IMG/VR virus record: IMGVR_UViG_3300005264_000064
Location: 1-64,000 of that record
Source of the DNA: a virus
Strand: one strand, 5' to 3'
Length of the DNA: 64,000 nt
Below, piece after piece: positions 63,048-64,000 of the stretch. A model generated the notes under the pieces. The model was given only the letters and a program-made list of their open reading frames with translations, was not told where the DNA came from and ran no database searches. Positions within the stretch are counted from its first letter, which is position 1; every line of letters starts with the position of its first letter. Both the position numbers and the translations under genes were made by a program.

Positions 63048-64000
63048 TTAAAAATTGTTTGCTTCGGTTGTTGTCATTACGAGATTGTTGTGGTCTAACT
63101 GCCAATGGTAGTTACGATCCGGACGGAGTTTTAGTGTGCCGTCGAATTCGAAATCCATGATGTGTTTATCTGCTTCATGTAAGTCTTGGTCTGAGGCTAA
63201 TAATTTTAGTAGCTCGATCGTCATTTGTAATTGGTTCATAAAGAATGATCCAAGTTGTATGATGCCGTATGTCTCAATTTGGAGATCCATATTTTGTTTA
63301 GGGTTAAGCCAAATTGAACATGACGTGTTGGCATGAGTTGCGCAGATTAAGGGACCAATTTTTGCAAGTTCGTCCCTGTACTCGATTCCGGGTGCGCCGT
63401 ATAGTACTGTGTTATCTACTACGTGCTCTGTTGGGTGTCTCTTTACTATTTCTGAAGATATATATTTCTTTGCTGGTAAGTATTGTTCGTGTATTTCTAA
63501 TGTTCTTGAACCGAGGTTTTTTAGTAGAGGGGTAATAAGCTGTATTTTGTTCAGGTTGCCTCTGGGTATGTTATAGGCAGAACTGTCTAGTGGGAAACGC
63601 AGCATGTTAGAATACTCTACAGATTCTTTTTCGAATACTGCTACTTTTGAAAATATTTTATAGGTGCTTGTCAGCTTTGTTAATTCTGATAGCCAATAAG
63701 CTGTGTTCATTCCGGTACCCCCCGCCCCAAGAAATACGAAGTTTAACTTCTTTCTTTTGACTTCTGTCAGTAGCTGTTTAATGTCCTTTAGGGTGTACCC
63801 GAGAACTCTAAGTAGCTGGTCTGTAGGGACTTTTTTTACGTTTAGATACTCTGCTACAAATGGTGAGATAGCTACTGCCGTTGATGGTATATCGCTATTT
63901 TCTTGGATTTGTTTTTTGTCGCCGTTGTATCTAAACATTAATCGAGGAAAGAAGCTGTCCATTACTACGTTGGAAAGTCCTGACTTTGGTCTGTCGAAGA
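63048..64000 (-). CDS. ThiF/E1-like adenylating enzyme (partial)
   Basis: A Rossmann-type E1/ThiF protein: FVFLGAGGTGMNTAYWLSEL (ATP-binding GxGGxG, about residues 79-84 from ATG 63962) and AVFEKESVEYSNMLRFPL (the E/D...SN..R element that contacts ATP). It then has LNKIQLITPLLKNLGS and a C-terminal ATHANTSC with a possible Cys. The frame stays open to the window edge, and ATG 63962 has no ribosome-binding site, so the gene probably starts outside. It adenylates a ubiquitin-like or sulfur-carrier C-terminus. Here it heads an E1/E2/JAMM series, as in PRTRC and bacterial ubiquitin-like systems. Confidence 0.8.
   Translation of the reverse strand, partial: FDRPKSGLSNVVMDSFFPRLMFRYNGDKKQIQENSDIPSTAVAISPFVAEYLNVKKVPTDQLLRVLGYTLKDIKQLLTEVKRKKLNFVFLGAGGTGMNTAYWLSELTKLTSTYKIFSKVAVFEKESVEYSNMLRFPLDSSAYNIPRGNLNKIQLITPLLKNLGSRTLEIHEQYLPAKKYISSEIVKRHPTEHVVDNTVLYGAPGIEYRDELAKIGPLICATHANTSCSIWLNPKQNMDLQIETYGIIQLGSFFMNQLQMTIELLKLLASDQDLHEADKHIMDFEFDGTLKLRPDRNYHWQLDHNNLVMTTTEANNF

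Noticed and set aside
2-64000. Prophage integration functions and tRNA genes
   Set aside because: No integrase, excisionase or repressor-like gene was found and no tRNA cloverleaf was recognised by eye. A tRNA search program would be needed to exclude the latter fully.

Overview
The window looks like most of the genome of a lytic N4-like podovirus (Schitoviridae-type). Three things support this. A giant virion protein at 23610-31139 carries the single-subunit RNA polymerase signatures of an N4-type virion RNA polymerase (a GR motif, then motifs A, B and C). The major capsid protein looks like the N4-gp56 family. The two arms converge at about 36.34 kb: packaging and virion genes lie on the + strand to the left, nucleotide-metabolism and replication genes on the - strand to the right. 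No integrase, attachment site or lysogeny repressor was seen. The host cannot be fixed from the sequence; Shine-Dalgarno sites are mostly AAAGGA/GGAG-like.

Left arm (+). The order is: a terminase region whose large subunit is broken into two or three reading frames; adaptor-like protein; tail fibre, spike and chaperone-like genes; lysis-type genes (permuted NlpC/P60-like protein, DUF5675, holin-like); portal; scaffold; capsid. Next come small virion genes, an unexpected trio (acyl carrier protein, ketoacyl-ACP synthase, GNAT-fold acyltransferase), internal membrane-active virion proteins, the vRNAP (N-terminal part in another frame), and a 1731-aa ejection-type protein with an HEVIH metallopeptidase motif. 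Five gaps carry one promoter-like motif, TNAAG-N9-GGTATAAT.

Right arm (-, read from 64 kb down). A ThiF/E1-like protein, an E2-like protein and a JAMM/JAB protein are followed directly by a retron-like reverse transcriptase. Then comes a 595-nt non-coding block with tandem structured elements. Two of these, and a third element at 51.7-51.9 kb, share one architecture: terminal inverted repeats, a hairpin with loop GATGNA, a 20-22-nt spacer and a long hairpin. This RT with several retron-like RNAs, in line with an E1/E2/DUB-like cassette, is the best candidate for an undescribed system.

Further along are a primase/helicase-like protein, a micro-ORF matching only the RtcB C-terminus, an RNA-repair group (RNA ligase, nucleotidyltransferase, phosphatases), a Cas4/RecB-like nuclease, a Sak4-like ATPase with a probable SSB that appears to start on ATT, a metallophosphoesterase, an SF1 helicase, and a family A DNA polymerase split into separate exonuclease and polymerase genes. 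After these come HU, a class II ribonucleotide reductase with a LAGLIDADG intein, a Cys-rich protein, a dATP/dGTP pyrophosphohydrolase, a ClpP-like protease, PIN-PhoH, a Tad2-like (DUF2829) anti-defence candidate and a MazG-like enzyme. Many genes overlap by ATGA or TAATG, implying translational coupling. All calls are by eye; no searches or folding were run.
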